In this document: positions 50,994 to 60,300 of the stretch, piece after piece
Numbering within the stretch: position 1 is the stretch's first letter
Layout of the letters: each line of letters opens with the position of its first letter
Assembly: GCF_002079055.1 (NCBI RefSeq)
Contig: NC_047494.1
Span: 310,001 to 374,000 of the forward strand
Reading direction: 5' to 3'
DNA: 64,000 bases
From: Saccharomyces paradoxus
Taxonomy: Eukaryota; Ascomycota; Saccharomycetes; Saccharomycetales; Saccharomycetaceae
The notes under the pieces: model-generated
The model's database searches: none
What the model saw: the letters and a program-made list of their open reading frames with translations, nothing else
What the model was told of the DNA's origin: nothing
Translations under genes and position numbers: made by a program

Positions 50994-51330
50994 CACGTGG
51001 CTGCGGTGACTCCGCGCAGGGCTGTACCGCTCACGTAGATAAGAGAGCGGAGCACGTGGGAAAAGAGAAATACGGTATGTTACAGCAGTGAAATAATGAA
51101 TTGTCGCGCACGTGCGTATATCATTTACTATCTGAAACTACTGCGTTTGCGGCCGAATGGCCTTCTAGTTGCAAGTGCCATAGCGCTACGCGTTTATGTG
51201 TATTTATATTTCTTCGTCTGTGGCGTGCGTGGATTGTATTATATGTTGATTGCACTCGTATAGGAGTCGAACGGAAGAAAAAAAGGAGAGAGCCGTGCCG
51301 AAAATAAAATGGACCCTTATAGGTCACGTG
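50994..51330. promoter_or_regulatory. Four CACGTG E-boxes and one URS1 in the SPL2-ARO9 promoter
   Basis: CACGTG occurs at 50994-50999, 51053-51058, 51109-51114 and 51325-51330. The second reads CACGTGGG, the high-affinity Pho4 form, and the last reads TCACGTGA, the Cbf1-like form. A TAGCCGCCGA element (51342-51351), matching URS1 for Ume6, lies just after. GATAAG at 51038-51043 could bind the nitrogen regulators Gln3/Gat1. SPL2 is a known phosphate-regulon gene, so Pho4 control is expected. Confidence 0.7.
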
Positions 51331-51394
51331 AGAAAATACTATAGCCGCCGATGATCGTTGACAATATAAAAAGTGGGCGAAAAAACAGCGGTAA

Positions 51395-51442
51395 GCCGCG
51401 GGAAGATTGCCGAGAGTTGCCGAGATTTGCCGCGGATTACCG
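51395..51442. promoter_or_regulatory. Aro80-type UAS: CCG repeats at 10-base spacing
   Basis: CCG triplets at 51410, 51420, 51430 and 51440 repeat exactly every ten bases, with a further CCG at 51396, in the context TTGCCGAGA and TTGCCGCGGATTACCG. Aro80, the zinc-cluster activator of ARO9 and ARO10, recognises repeated CCG half-sites of this kind. The site lies about 140 bases before the ARO9 ATG. Confidence 0.75.
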
Positions 51443-51577
51443 AAACCTTATTGGGGTAGAATAACGTTATCAATGTTTGACATATATAAAACGAAAAGGC
51501 TTCCTCTGGTCTTGTACTCTTCTAGTTAAGCACAAAAAAGTAAAGACATACCACAATTAATCTTTCTCATATAGTCA

Positions 51578-53119
51578 ATGACTGCTGGTTCTGCTGCCCC
51601 TGTTGATTATGCTTCCTTAAAGAAGAACTTCCAACCATTTCTTTCCAGAAGAGTGGAAAATAGGTCTCTGAAAAGCTTTTGGGATGCTTCTGATCTTTCC
51701 AATGACGTCATTGAGCTAGCTGGTGGAATGCCAAATGAGAAATTTTTCCCTATCGAATCTATGGACCTAAAAATATCAAAAGTTCCTTTTAATGATAATC
51801 CAAAATGGCACGATTCATTTACCATGGCGCATTTGGATTTGGGGTCACCCAGTGAGCTACCCATTGCACGTTCTTTTCAATACGCAGAAACCAAGGGTTT
51901 ACCGCCGCTGTTGCATTTTGTTAAGGACATGGTGTCCAGGATTAATCGTCCGGCCTTTTCAGATGAGACAGAGTCTAACTGGGATGTCATCCTTTCTGGA
52001 GGGTCCAACGACTCAATGTTTAAGGTTTTTGAAACGATTTGCGACGAATCGACCACCGTGATGATTGAAGAGTTTACTTTCACTCCGGCCATGTCCAATG
52101 TGGAGGCTACAGGAGCAAAAGTCATCCCCATCAAGATGAACCTGACCTTCGACAGGGAATCTCAGGGTATTGATGTCGAATATCTAACCCAGTTACTCGA
52201 CAATTGGTCTACTGGCCCTTACAAGCATTTAAACAAGCCAAAAGTCCTATACACCATCGCCACGGGCCAAAATCCTACCGGGATGTCTGTTCCTCAGTGG
52301 AAAAGAGAGAAAATTTATCAATTGGCCCAGAGACACGATTTTCTCATTGTTGAAGATGATCCCTATGGTTATTTGTATTTCCCATCCTATAATCCGCAGG
52401 AGCCCTTGGAAAACCCTTACAATTCCAGCGACCTGACCACCGAACGGTATTTGAATGATTTCTTAATGAAATCATTTCTAACTTTGGATACCGATGCCCG
52501 TGTCATCCGTTTGGAGACTTTTTCAAAAATATTTGCTCCCGGATTAAGGTTGTCCTTTATCGTTGCTAATAAATTCCTTTTGCAAAAAATCTTGGATTTG
52601 GCCGATATTACTACAAGGGCCCCCAGTGGTACTTCACAAGCTATTGTTTATTCTACAATAAAGGCAATGGCCGAGTCCAACATGCTCTCCTCTCTTTCAA
52701 TGAAAGACGCAATGTTTGAAAGTTGGATAAGATGGATCATGCAGATCGCTTCTAAATACAATCATAGGAAAAATATCACTTTGAAAGCTTTATACGAAAC
52801 AGAATCTTACCAAGCTGGGCAATTTACCGTTATGGAACCCTCCGCAGGTATGTTCATCATTATTAAAATTAATTGGGGGAATTTTGATAGACCAGACGAT
52901 TTACCGCAACAAATGGACATACTAGATAAGTTTTTGATAGAAAATGGGGTCAAACTAGTGCTTGGTTATAAAATGGCTGTTTGCCAAAATTATTCAAAGC
53001 AAAATTCAGATTTTCTAAGGCTCACTATTGCCTATGCAAAAGATGACGATCAGTTGATTGAGGCTTCCAAAAGAATCGGTAACGGTATAAAAGAATTTTT
53101 TGAAAACTATAGAAGCTAA
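51578..53119 (+). CDS. ARO9: Aromatic aminotransferase II
   Basis: The 513-residue PLP enzyme starts catabolism of tryptophan, phenylalanine and tyrosine by transamination (Ehrlich pathway). The PLP-binding lysine is Lys317 in [12 protein letters not shown]. The cofactor aspartate and tyrosine are in [12 protein letters not shown], and TGQNPTG is the conserved asparagine segment of aminotransferase class I. Length equals that of the S. cerevisiae protein. The promoter carries the CCG array described separately, so induction by aromatic amino acids is expected. Confidence 0.95.
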   Translation: MTAGSAAPVDYASLKKNFQPFLSRRVENRSLKSFWDASDLSNDVIELAGGMPNEKFFPIESMDLKISKVPFNDNPKWHDSFTMAHLDLGSPSELPIARSFQYAETKGLPPLLHFVKDMVSRINRPAFSDETESNWDVILSGGSNDSMFKVFETICDESTTVMIEEFTFTPAMSNVEATGAKVIPIKMNLTFDRESQGIDVEYLTQLLDNWSTGPYKHLNKPKVLYTIATGQNPTGMSVPQWKREKIYQLAQRHDFLIVEDDPYGYLYFPSYNPQEPLENPYNSSDLTTERYLNDFLMKSFLTLDTDARVIRLETFSKIFAPGLRLSFIVANKFLLQKILDLADITTRAPSGTSQAIVYSTIKAMAESNMLSSLSMKDAMFESWIRWIMQIASKYNHRKNITLKALYETESYQAGQFTVMEPSAGMFIIIKINWGNFDRPDDLPQQMDILDKFLIENGVKLVLGYKMAVCQNYSKQNSDFLRLTIAYAKDDDQLIEASKRIGNGIKEFFENYRS

Positions 53120-53216
53120 ATGTAAAAATTAAATCCATGTGTTACTTGCATACCGTATATAAATTCGTATACATAAAAGTTGGAGAAAAAGTTATAATCA
53201 TATATTTTAAACTGCA

Positions 53217-53561
53217 CTAAGCAACTAAATGGTCGCGGTTCAAAGCATGAACTTCTGAATCCTTTTCCAAATTGCATTTAGTACCGAACTTGCTCTCAAT
53301 GTAGCTCAAACGTTCCTTCAGGCTGTCCAAAACTTGGTCGCTATCAGGTAGGTCCACAGTAAATCCCTTTATCAAGCTGTACTCATGCGTGATCTTACCG
53401 CCTATGCCCACCACATACTTTTTGACATCTTCAATAATGCTGTTCTGGTCCGTAGCAATATTATCTGTCTTGGGGAAGGTTACGATGTATGATGATAAAG
53501 AAGATGCCTGTGCCATAGAGAATATACTAACTAAAATCAAAACTAAGTGACTGACCTTCAT
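53217..53561 (-). CDS. YHR138C: secreted inhibitor-I9-like protein related to Pbi2
   Basis: This encodes 114 residues with a signal peptide (about 1-19, ending AQAS). An I9-type fold follows (SYIVTFPKTDNIA, GKITHEYSLIKGFTVDLPD), the fold of subtilisin propeptides and the proteinase B inhibitor Pbi2. The family C-terminal tail normally lies in the protease active site; here it ends VHALNRDHLVA. The S. cerevisiae counterpart is a vacuolar protein that, with Pbi2, supports homotypic vacuole fusion. Length equals that homologue. Confidence 0.88.
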   Translation of the reverse strand: MKVSHLVLILVSIFSMAQASSLSSYIVTFPKTDNIATDQNSIIEDVKKYVVGIGGKITHEYSLIKGFTVDLPDSDQVLDSLKERLSYIESKFGTKCNLEKDSEVHALNRDHLVA

Positions 53562-54023
53562 ATATATGTTACAGTTCCGTGTTACAATAAATTCAAACGT
53601 TACAGTATGAAAAGTAAACGCAACCTATCTACCCACTGTCTTCATCGCATCGTTTTTCTTATATACTTTTGCCCCCCACCCCTTGATTCATTTATCTTTT
53701 CTTCTTTTTTCGCCTCTTTTTGGTAGCGCCGACTGAATTGATCGGATAACCGAATTGATAAAAACTGAATATTAAAAATTATTGAAGTCATTATATTGTA
53801 AAAAGTATAAATCTCGTAACGAACATAAGAAAACTTGAAAAAAAGCGCGTGATGTATCCGTAACATCACATAGTATAAAAAAAGGAAAAATAGTGCTGAT
53901 AATTACTGCACCGAAGACAAACAATTAGGAAAGTAACGATCTCTTTTTCGTTCAGTCACTGTAGTAATATAATTTTTTTTTTTTTTTTTTAATTATCCTC
54001 GTAGTACACCATACGTAATCAAC
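53562..54023. other. Upstream of YHR138C and 3' flank of SPS100
   Basis: It contains an uninterrupted T18 run (53973-53990) next to the SPS100 3' end and AT-rich sequence. No RNA gene or element is recognised. Confidence 0.4.
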
Positions 54024-55010
54024 TTATTGTTGACTGGCCGGGAAGATCTGTTGTAACTCGCTACTGCTTGTAACCTGATTATTGATGGCAATAGACAACA
54101 AAGTTTGTGCTTGGATTGGTGACAAGTACCCAGCAGAAATCGCGCCTTGAGGGATACTTGTATTACTTAGGAATCCAATTCCTGAACCATCATGGCCACT
54201 AGACCCATCACTAGCATAAACGACAGGGAAGTCAACCGATGTCCATGATGTGACGGTACTGTTGTGACTTGTTCCAGAGCTGATCACAACTAAACCTTGA
54301 ATACTAGAACTTAATGACTGAATTAAGCTTTGGGAATATCCTTCTTCGTATATAATTGGAACCACTGGACCAGAGGATGACGAAGATGTATTGGTCCCGG
54401 AGGAAGCATTAGAAGATATTTGAGCACTCGTAAAGTTTGAGTACTGAGTTCTGATTGTGGAGTTACTGGCAATTAAAGTTGGCTCACAGGCATCGAAAAA
54501 CCATTGTACATCCTTTTGACCAGACAAAACACCAACGGGGACAGTGTAAGGAGGGAAAACACCTGAATATACAACTTTATCTCTACCAGCAACCAAAGTG
54601 CCTCTACCTTCAGCGTGCGAGCTACCCAATATTGGTACACCCCATAAGAAATTCTCAGTAATAACAATAGTCTTGGATGTGTTGAAAACGATTGAGCAGA
54701 AGAAACTTAAAGTTTCAATCGAACGCCAGTTTGTGACGATGATAATACCGGAAGACGATTCGCTCTGTAAAGTCTGATTGACTTGAGTGGCAATTTGGTA
54801 AAGTTGAGTGATGTTTAAGGTAGAAGTAGAGTTGAATAGTGTTGTAGTAGTAACATTGGATTGACTACCAGATACGGCAGGTCCACCCGTAATGATTACG
54901 GGAACCGTACCGCCGCCGGAAGTGACGTTTTGCCTCTTATAGAGACCTAGCGGTGTTGCAGAAGCTGTTAAAGTTGCAAGAAAAAAGGCTAGCACTGATG
55001 TAAACTTCAT
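54024..55010 (-). CDS. SPS100: Spore wall maturation protein
   Basis: This encodes 328 residues from MKFTSVLAFFLATLTASA, a clear signal peptide. The mature chain is Ser/Thr/Val-rich with many N-glycosylation sequons and no catalytic motif that I can see, in keeping with a wall component. In S. cerevisiae Sps100 is made late in sporulation and protects the developing spore wall; its relative Ygp1 is induced by nutrient limitation. The frame runs 31 codons further upstream, but similarity and the signal peptide fix the start here. It is about two residues longer than I recall for S. cerevisiae (326). Confidence 0.92.
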   Translation of the reverse strand: MKFTSVLAFFLATLTASATPLGLYKRQNVTSGGGTVPVIITGGPAVSGSQSNVTTTTLFNSTSTLNITQLYQIATQVNQTLQSESSSGIIIVTNWRSIETLSFFCSIVFNTSKTIVITENFLWGVPILGSSHAEGRGTLVAGRDKVVYSGVFPPYTVPVGVLSGQKDVQWFFDACEPTLIASNSTIRTQYSNFTSAQISSNASSGTNTSSSSSGPVVPIIYEEGYSQSLIQSLSSSIQGLVVISSGTSHNSTVTSWTSVDFPVVYASDGSSGHDGSGIGFLSNTSIPQGAISAGYLSPIQAQTLLSIAINNQVTSSSELQQIFPASQQ

Positions 55011-56347
55011 GATAGTTGATGGTTTCTTCGATAAGAAAAATGATCGAAATAGAATGTTAGAACACCATTGCGAGGACCAAGAGAAACTAGAAAGTGCTTT
55101 CAACTTTCATCCCAATTTTTATAGTATTATAATGGCTAACGTTTTAAGGGAATTTTTAAGAAGGGTATTTCTAAAAGGGGATGGTAGCTAGCTAACAAAA
55201 TGCCATTTGAGGGAAGCATTTGTACACGCTTTTCCCTATTTTCTGCTCATGAACCGAACATCGTCAGCATTAAACGTAATTGCTAAGCCAAGAAAGTTTC
55301 GCCACTGTAATCTTCCATATTTGAAGGGTACAGATGAGACTCCCTCAACGGGAAATTGCTTCTGTGCATCAGTCCGTATCCGTTAAGAACTGCTGCAGCC
55401 CTTAACTGTTGAATGATCTTTTTCCGTAGATCATCATCGGCTTCTTTTTGACGCAGGAAAAGGCTCCGTCACTTCGGCTTAGCTTCTTTCGGCGATTTTC
55501 AAGGGAAGCATCTGCACCTTAGCGCAGGAAATGACATTGCATGCACCCTTAAGGCGGACTTGATCTTCAGATCCCTCAAATGGTAAATGTGCCATAAAAA
55601 TGCCGAAATCCAACTAAAAATGATAAATAGGCAATGGCGTTCGTACACAACGTTGCCACTGTTACGCCTTCCCCCTAATTTCATTTTCATGTTTTCAGCC
55701 TCCTTAAGCCTTACGATTAGTAACGGAAGCAATAATGTCACGGCATCAATTAATAATAAAAGGAGATAAACATGGGGTGGCTTGAATTTATAAGCACGTT
55801 CTCGCTAACCTGAATAGAAGGTGAAGCTAATAAAGCCGTTCGTCAAGCTGACTCCAAACATATACACAAGCGGAGTAAAAAGAACTTAACCTTCCCTGTA
55901 ATCTCTCTCGTGAACTAAGTTTGTTTATTTTGCCGGTGTTTTCTCTTTTTTAGGCCTATTTCCTAACGCGGATGTCTCATATTAACACCTTTATCAAGTA
56001 GCGCCCATTTACCTGTGCAAATGCTATCATTTTCAGAGATACAAATCTTAGAAGTGGTACCTATTTCGCATTGTCTGAGAATAGAGGCCAAAATCGCGCC
56101 GTGGTAAACGGTACTCCTTTATTTATGCGAAGAATAACTATAGTTATTACTCTCTTTTCCTTTTCACACTTGGTCATCAAATTTGACAAGATCCGCGGAT
56201 TAGAGAAGCCTGCGCTTCGCATTTAATAAAAAGATCTCCGATAAGTATATAAGTCCCTTTTTCTCGTCATCGTCTATATACCAACCAGCCTTAATCTATT
56301 CTTGACAATTTTTGTATTCTAAGACAATACTATAAGAAAAATATATA
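55011..56347. other. Divergent intergenic region SPS100-YHR140W (1.3 kb)
   Basis: No protein gene is supported. Two similar short segments, GGGAAGCATTTGTACAC near 55213 and GGGAAGCATCTGCACC near 55503, are spaced about 290 bases apart. A CCGCGGATT lies near 56193. I could not find a clean middle sporulation element close to SPS100. Open frames of 60-80 codons here are short and unsupported. Confidence 0.4.
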
Positions 56348-57064
56348 ATGTCTTCTCCGATACCTACGCGTTTTACTTTGGCCCTTAACACCATGTCTCT
56401 TTTGACAAGTACATGGGGGTTTGTTCGGGCCACATCTGTAATCTTACCTCCGAGTTTGAGTAAAGCCGGCCATAAGCAGTTTCTAACTATTATATCTATT
56501 ATTGCGACAATTATTAATAATGCAGTTAATATTACTAATTATTACATCCAAAGAAACAGTAAAATGAATTTAGAAACAAAGAGAAAGTCAGACTTTATTA
56601 GTAGACACATCGCTTTGCCAGTTTCTTTGGTATTAGAATCTATTGTGGCTACCGTTTATTGGCCATTGAGATTGTTTTTTGTTAGCTTAATCATGCATGG
56701 GGTTGAATCTACTGCAAAGACGCCCTTTCCCATTACAGTGGATATGGCAATCCACTTATATCCCATTTTATATTTGCTAGCGGATCACTACTTATCCGGA
56801 TCTGGAATAAAATTCAGATTATCGAATAAGCATGCATGGCTTATTGTAACCAGCTTAGCATTTTCGTATTTTCAGTATTTAGCATTCCTGATAGATGCGG
56901 AGCAAGGTCAAGCCTATCCATATCCATTTCTAGACGTGAACGAGCCATATAAGTCGATTATTTTTGTTGCCGTTGCTACTATCACGTGGGCTTACTATGT
57001 ATTTTATCAAAGGTTTCCCCCAAAACACGCCAAGAAATCCACAAATAAAGGTGATAAGAATTAG
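56348..57064 (+). CDS. YHR140W: multi-pass membrane protein of FAR-17a/AIG1-like type
   Basis: The 238-residue protein has about six hydrophobic segments and a basic C-terminus (KHAKKSTNKGDKN). Features fit the FAR-17a/AIG1-like family (AIG1 and ADTRP in animals are hydrolases of fatty-acid hydroxy-fatty-acid esters). The Thr and His needed for that activity cannot be assigned with confidence by eye, though a MAIHLYP His and LPVSLVLES segment are candidates. Function in yeast is unknown. Confidence 0.84.
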   Translation: MSSPIPTRFTLALNTMSLLTSTWGFVRATSVILPPSLSKAGHKQFLTIISIIATIINNAVNITNYYIQRNSKMNLETKRKSDFISRHIALPVSLVLESIVATVYWPLRLFFVSLIMHGVESTAKTPFPITVDMAIHLYPILYLLADHYLSGSGIKFRLSNKHAWLIVTSLAFSYFQYLAFLIDAEQGQAYPYPFLDVNEPYKSIIFVAVATITWAYYVFYQRFPPKHAKKSTNKGDKN

Positions 57065-57321
57065 TGCTAATCCTATTATATAATTACCTCAGCGCTTTTA
57101 TGTATAGTGAGTAGATCCTAAATTTTTGCTGCATTTCCCTTATTACTTACTAGCCCTACACTGGCACCCAAAAAGTCAATCACCAGGGTAAGCCGGAAAA
57201 TAAAGGAAAAAAAAAGTCTGAAAACCGCATTATAAAAAGTCGAGGGTTTGAACTTTTTTATTATATTTTTCTAAATCTTGCCTCAATATGCTTCTTCTTG
57301 ATTTTTGTTTTTAAGAGGCCA

Positions 57322-57509
57322 ACATCATAATTATATCGCGAATGTACCACTACTCTATGCAGTTTTTCTTAAAATTGCAGGGAATGGCTAAACAATCCAT
57401 ACTTTTCCCACTTTTAGTAGTACTGAAGCGTAGATAGATTGAACGTTGCTGGGCGCCTGATGTTGATCATTTTGAAATGAGATATTGGGAATCAGCTGTA
57501 TCTACATTT
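57322..57509 (+). ncRNA. SNR32: Probable H/ACA snoRNA snR32
   Basis: In S. cerevisiae the H/ACA guide snR32, which directs pseudouridylation of 25S rRNA, lies between YHR140W and RPL42B at this spacing and is 188 bases long. Here an ACA (57504-57506) sits three bases from the proposed 3' end, and AAACAA (57390-57395) fits the H box ANANNA. The ends are inferred from these boxes and the known length; I have not proved the two hairpins. The gene order is the main support. Confidence 0.55.
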
Positions 57510-57521
57510 TTATTTATATAT

Positions 57522-57532
57522 ATTTATATTTA
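57522..57532 (+). promoter_or_regulatory. ARS consensus match
   Basis: ATTTATATTTA matches WTTTAYRTTTW at all eleven positions, in a TA-rich block just past the snoRNA. It is a candidate replication origin element only; such matches occur by chance. Confidence 0.35.
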
Positions 57533-57803
57533 CTTGATCTTAGTAACGTGCTTTACGCTAACAGTGCCGGGTTCCGAGTGGACTTACCTGCAACCTTCAT
57601 TTCAGTGCGTTTACCCACCTGTTATTGACTTCCCAGTGGAACGCATACAACAGGTTCCAAGATATCTGGATAGCTTGAGGTAAAAAACTTACGCCAAAAA
57701 GGCAGGTTTTCAAATATTAAAGAGTTAAGTATGCAAAATTTACAAAAAGTTAATGATCAAAGTATAACTATAAAGATATAATAAAACAATAACATAACAA
57801 CTC

Positions 57804-58563
57804 TCAGAATTGCAAAGCTTGGCCCTTTTGCTTCTTTTCACCACCCAATTCGAAGTGCTTACATCTCTTCAAGGTCAATTGGGCTCTGGTCTTACATTTG
57901 ACACATTCCAATCTCAAAACAACCTTCTTGGTAGTCTTAGCTTTCTTGTGGAAAACAGGCTTAGTTTGACCACCGAAACCGGATTGTTTACGGTCATAAC
58001 GTCTCTTACCTTGAGCAAACAAGGAAGCCTTACCAGCTTTGTATTGAGTAACCTTGTGTTGAGTGTGCTTACGACAGGTCTTACCCTTACAGTAGGTCTT
58101 TCTGGTCTTTGGGACGTTAACTGGTTAAAACGATATCACAACAAATTTAGCATGATAGATGATTGTTAGTAACTGATTTTCAAAAAATAAAATTGACTCC
58201 CCATGTAACTAGTCGCCTCTTTTTATTATAACGCAACTGTCAATTTCATAAATTCTCAATGAGTATTATTAAGTGATACGCTCAGTGTATCTTATTGCTA
58301 GCGTTGCTCTCATAACGGTGAATAAAACTATCCTTCGGGTCTCCAGTACTGTAGGAAATAATGAAAAAGAAAACAGGAGCCAGCTCAAAAGTGACACACA
58401 AATTCATGACTATTAACTTAGGTTTGATATAATTTTGCTTGAAAAATTTCTAGATATTCTGATATATCTTTAACATTCTATTATCAGCGTATTAATTAGT
58501 CTCTCATGCCTTAATGGTGATAAAATAACATGGTTCGTCTATTCTCGTCGTCCACATACCCAT
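57804..58563 (-). CDS. RPL42B: 60S ribosomal protein L42 (eL42), two exons
   Basis: Exon 1 is just ATGG (58560-58563) and exon 2 is 57804-58120, giving 106 residues that begin [15 protein letters not shown]. The protein is a small basic zinc-binding subunit next to the ribosomal E site. Zinc cysteines are in TYCKGKTC and LECVKCK. Residue 56 is proline (GGQTKPVF), the form that leaves ribosomes sensitive to cycloheximide. The sequence is essentially that of S. cerevisiae; RPL42A is the duplicate elsewhere. Confidence 0.96.
58121..58559 (-). other. RPL42B: RPL42B intron
   Basis: On the minus strand the 439-base intron begins GTATGT right after ATGG and ends CAG, with branch point TACTAAC (58165-58171). 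A short first exon and long intron are typical of yeast ribosomal-protein genes. Confidence 0.93.
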
Positions 58564-59349
58564 TATTACTGATTGCTTTTTTGCTTGATCTCCTTCAATT
58601 TACGCCAAAACAGTGAAATTAGCATACTAATTAAGATATACCTACCAAACTATGCGGATGTATATCTGAGTGCATTTTGACGAATGGTTCTACCTCTCTC
58701 GGTGGAGAACACGTCCCTCCAGCGGAGACCCTCTTCCTGCCGAACGACCAAAACAACAACGCAGTCTCTCTGTCGGAGCTCCCTCTGGGGTCGTCTCCGC
58801 CTAAACATACCCCCGTCCGTACAATCTAACGACAGCCTACTGTCTTTTTTTTTTGTCGGCCATCTTCGTTTTGTATCGGGGCTTTATCCAAAACAATGAT
58901 TTTATTTTCATAATGTGTGGGTGGTTAAAGATGTTCGGATGTAACCGTCTTTTATTGTTAAATTTGAGACTGAGAAAACTACAGATATCAAATATATGAA
59001 GCTACATAACCAACTCTTCATCATTGCTTTAAAGTTTGGTATATCGTTTACAGTGCCATGTTTTATGTTGTTACAATAATTTATTGACATTCTTCTAGTG
59101 TTGCCCGCTTCGCTTTCTTAAAACGGTTAAATATTGAAAAAGTTTCACAAGACACGAAATCAAAAAGGATCCATTTTGGTATAAAAATAGCATATTGCAT
59201 AAGTTAACTCGAAGAAGGTTAAGAGAAAGCCAAAGCTCCACTGGAATACTTTAGATTGTTTTCAAAGTTACCTTCATTTGAAAAGTTTATTACAACAGAA
59301 CTACCATCAAAAATTGTGGTTTTGGTAAATACAAAAGCTAATATATAAT
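58564..59349. promoter_or_regulatory. Divergent RPL42B-CHS7 promoter with Rap1-like site
   Basis: CCCCCGTCCGTACA (58810-58823) resembles the Rap1 sites of ribosomal-protein promoters, followed by a T10 run (58845-58854). Between 58684 and 58830 the DNA is clearly more GC-rich than its surroundings, with imperfectly repeated pieces. A 71-codon ATG frame (58684-58899) crosses this block but shows no recognisable domain. Confidence 0.5.
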
Positions 59350-60300
59350 ATGGCGTTTAGTGATTTTGCTGCCATATGCTCGAAGACTCCGTTGCCTTTA
59401 TGTTCGGTGATAAAGTCCAAAACTCATCTGATACTTTCGAACTCAACAGTCATACATAATTTTGATCCATCGAATTTAAATGTTGGTGTACTGCCACGTT
59501 GTTATGCTCGATCGATTGATCTCGCCAACACAGTCATCTTTGATGTTGGGAACGCGTTCATCAATATTGGTGCGCTAGGCGTCATTTTAATCATTCTTTA
59601 CAACATAAGACAGAAGTATACTGCTATTGGCAGGTCCGAGTATCTCTACTTTTTCCAATTAACTTTGCTATTGATAATATTTACTTTGGTAGTGGACTGC
59701 GGCGTATCTCCTCCTGGTTCTGGGTCATATCCATACTTCGTGGCGATACAAATAGGGCTGGCGGGTGCATGTTGCTGGGCTCTATTGATAATCGGGTTTT
59801 TAGGTTTCAATATCTGGGAAGATGGGACTACAAAGTCCATGTTGTTGGTTCGTGGAATGTCCATGTTAGGATTCATAGCTAATTTTTTAGCGTCTATTTT
59901 AACTTTCAAAGCATGGATCACGGACCATAAGGTAGCGACAATGAACGCTTCAGGGATGATTGTCGTTGTTTACATAATAAACGCCATTTTCTTGTTGGTT
60001 TTCGTTATTTGCCAATTATTGGTTTCACTGATAGTAGTTCGAAACTTGTGGGCCACAGGAGCCATCTTTTTGGGGTTATTTTTCTTTGTAGCGGGACAGG
60101 TACTGGTTTACGCCTTCTCTACACAGATTTGTGAGGGGTTCAAGCATTACTTGGATGGGTTATTTTTTGGGAGCATCTGTAACGTGTTCACATTGATGAT
60201 GGTTTACAAGATTTGGGATATGACTACTGATGATGACTTGGAATTTGGTGTAAGCGTTAGCAAGGATGGTGACGTGGTGTATGATAATGGGTTTCTGTGA
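59350..60300 (+). CDS. CHS7: ER export chaperone for chitin synthase III
   Basis: The 316-residue membrane protein lets Chs3 leave the ER and later affects its activity at the plasma membrane. After a Cys-containing luminal N-terminus (CSKTPLPLCSVIKSK) there are seven hydrophobic helices, the Chs7 family layout. The acidic tail ends DGDVVYDNGFL. Length equals that of S. cerevisiae Chs7. Confidence 0.94.
   Translation: MAFSDFAAICSKTPLPLCSVIKSKTHLILSNSTVIHNFDPSNLNVGVLPRCYARSIDLANTVIFDVGNAFINIGALGVILIILYNIRQKYTAIGRSEYLYFFQLTLLLIIFTLVVDCGVSPPGSGSYPYFVAIQIGLAGACCWALLIIGFLGFNIWEDGTTKSMLLVRGMSMLGFIANFLASILTFKAWITDHKVATMNASGMIVVVYIINAIFLLVFVICQLLVSLIVVRNLWATGAIFLGLFFFVAGQVLVYAFSTQICEGFKHYLDGLFFGSICNVFTLMMVYKIWDMTTDDDLEFGVSVSKDGDVVYDNGFL

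Noticed and set aside
57477-57683. 68-codon ATG frame downstream of YHR140W
   Set aside because: It overlaps the probable snR32 gene; one hydrophobic stretch comes from AT-rich DNA.
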